Positions 63,899-64,000 of a DNA stretch of 64,000 nucleotides are shown in pieces. The position numbers were made by a program, and so were the translations under genes. Source of the DNA: Acidimicrobiales bacterium mtb01. Lineage in GTDB: Bacteria; Actinomycetota; Acidimicrobiia; Acidimicrobiales; Ilumatobacteraceae. The stretch covers positions 124,001 through 188,000 of the forward strand of contig NBNI01000005.1 in NCBI GenBank assembly GCA_004379135.1, in the 5' to 3' direction. The stretch's first letter is position 1. The number at the start of each line of letters is the position of its first letter. The notes beneath the pieces were generated by a model. That model did not search any database and was not told the DNA's origin. It worked only from the letters and a program-made list of their open reading frames with translations.

Positions 63899-64000
63899 CT
63901 TCAGGTCACGTTCTATGGCGTGCGTGGATCCACTCCATGCCATGGCGATGACACGCGGCGCTACGGCGGAAACACGTCGTGCGTCGGTCTCGACGCCCCG
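63899..64000 (+). CDS. MBL-fold metallo-hydrolase, N-terminal fragment cut by the window end
   Basis: The frame V-T-F-Y-G-V-R-G-S-T-P then R-R-Y-G-G-N-T-S-C-V is the N-terminus of the metallo-beta-lactamase-fold group that includes phosphodiesterase-like enzymes (xVRGSIPxxGxxxxRYGGNTSC). The frame is closed upstream by a TGA at 63863-63865, and no ATG, GTG or TTG lies before V-T-F-Y; the CTT at 63899 sits where Met normally is, nine bases after GGGGGA. An internal GTG at 63920 would remove the first strand. The rest of the gene is beyond the window. Confidence 0.75.

Overview
High-GC, gene-dense chromosomal DNA from an actinobacterium. I would guess an aquatic member of the Acidimicrobiia (Ilumatobacter-like). 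The reasons are codon bias, a heliorhodopsin, an F420-type luciferase-like enzyme, actinobacterial-style ethylmalonyl-CoA enzymes, and many start codons preceded by TAnnnT plus a 6-8 nt gap, the mark of leaderless mRNAs. The lineage is an inference; there is no marker gene. I see no rRNA, tRNA, CRISPR array, insertion sequence or phage gene. No stretch over 300 bp lacks a gene; the longest gaps are about 180 bp (36684-36863), 125 bp (63774-63898) and 114 bp (6659-6772).

Layout. 0-7.5 kb: SDR, acyl-CoA-dehydrogenase-like flavoenzyme, MFS pump, TetR, pyrophosphatase, DoxX, alkyl sulfatase, then a heliorhodopsin. 7.5-16.7 kb: lipid and amine catabolism (hydrolase, acyl-CoA ligase, sarcosine-oxidase-like enzyme, P450, acyl-CoA dehydrogenase, MOSC, metallo-hydrolase, phytanoyl-CoA dioxygenase-like). 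16.8-20.7 kb: a GntR-led aromatic-ring module (FAH hydrolase, VOC dioxygenase, FAD hydroxylase). 20.7-27.4 kb: alcohol dehydrogenase, Nudix, MFS, TauD, Tag, and a Nei/Fpg-like protein without the catalytic N-terminus. 27.4-36.7 kb: MacB-like ABC exporter, NMN adenylyltransferase-like, 1-Cys peroxiredoxin, class I fumarase, HrpB helicase. 36.9-49.3 kb: a pyrimidine/hydantoin catabolic island (MocR, beta-ureidopropionase, dihydropyrimidinase, MmsA, F420-type enzyme, four-gene ABC importer, exporter, class III aminotransferase). 50-58.6 kb: ethylmalonyl-CoA pathway enzymes (malyl-CoA lyase and CitE-like thioesterase, methylsuccinyl-CoA dehydrogenase, mesaconyl-CoA hydratase) among unrelated genes. 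58.6-64 kb: MutY, pyruvate kinase, and an operon of alpha/beta hydrolase, thioredoxin-like protein and a UGSC selenoprotein read through an in-frame TGA. The window ends in a truncated metallo-hydrolase gene.

The most unusual features are: (1) the UGSC selenoprotein with a hairpin just after the UGA; (2) a 45-bp double-hairpin repeat in four copies, one of which supplies the only usable start codon and Shine-Dalgarno of a methyltransferase gene, while two supply the stop codon of the upstream gene; (3) a pyrimidine catabolic operon in which an F420/LLM oxidoreductase stands where dihydropyrimidine dehydrogenase is expected; (4) the heliorhodopsin; (5) three conserved genes with no ATG, GTG or TTG where the protein should begin.
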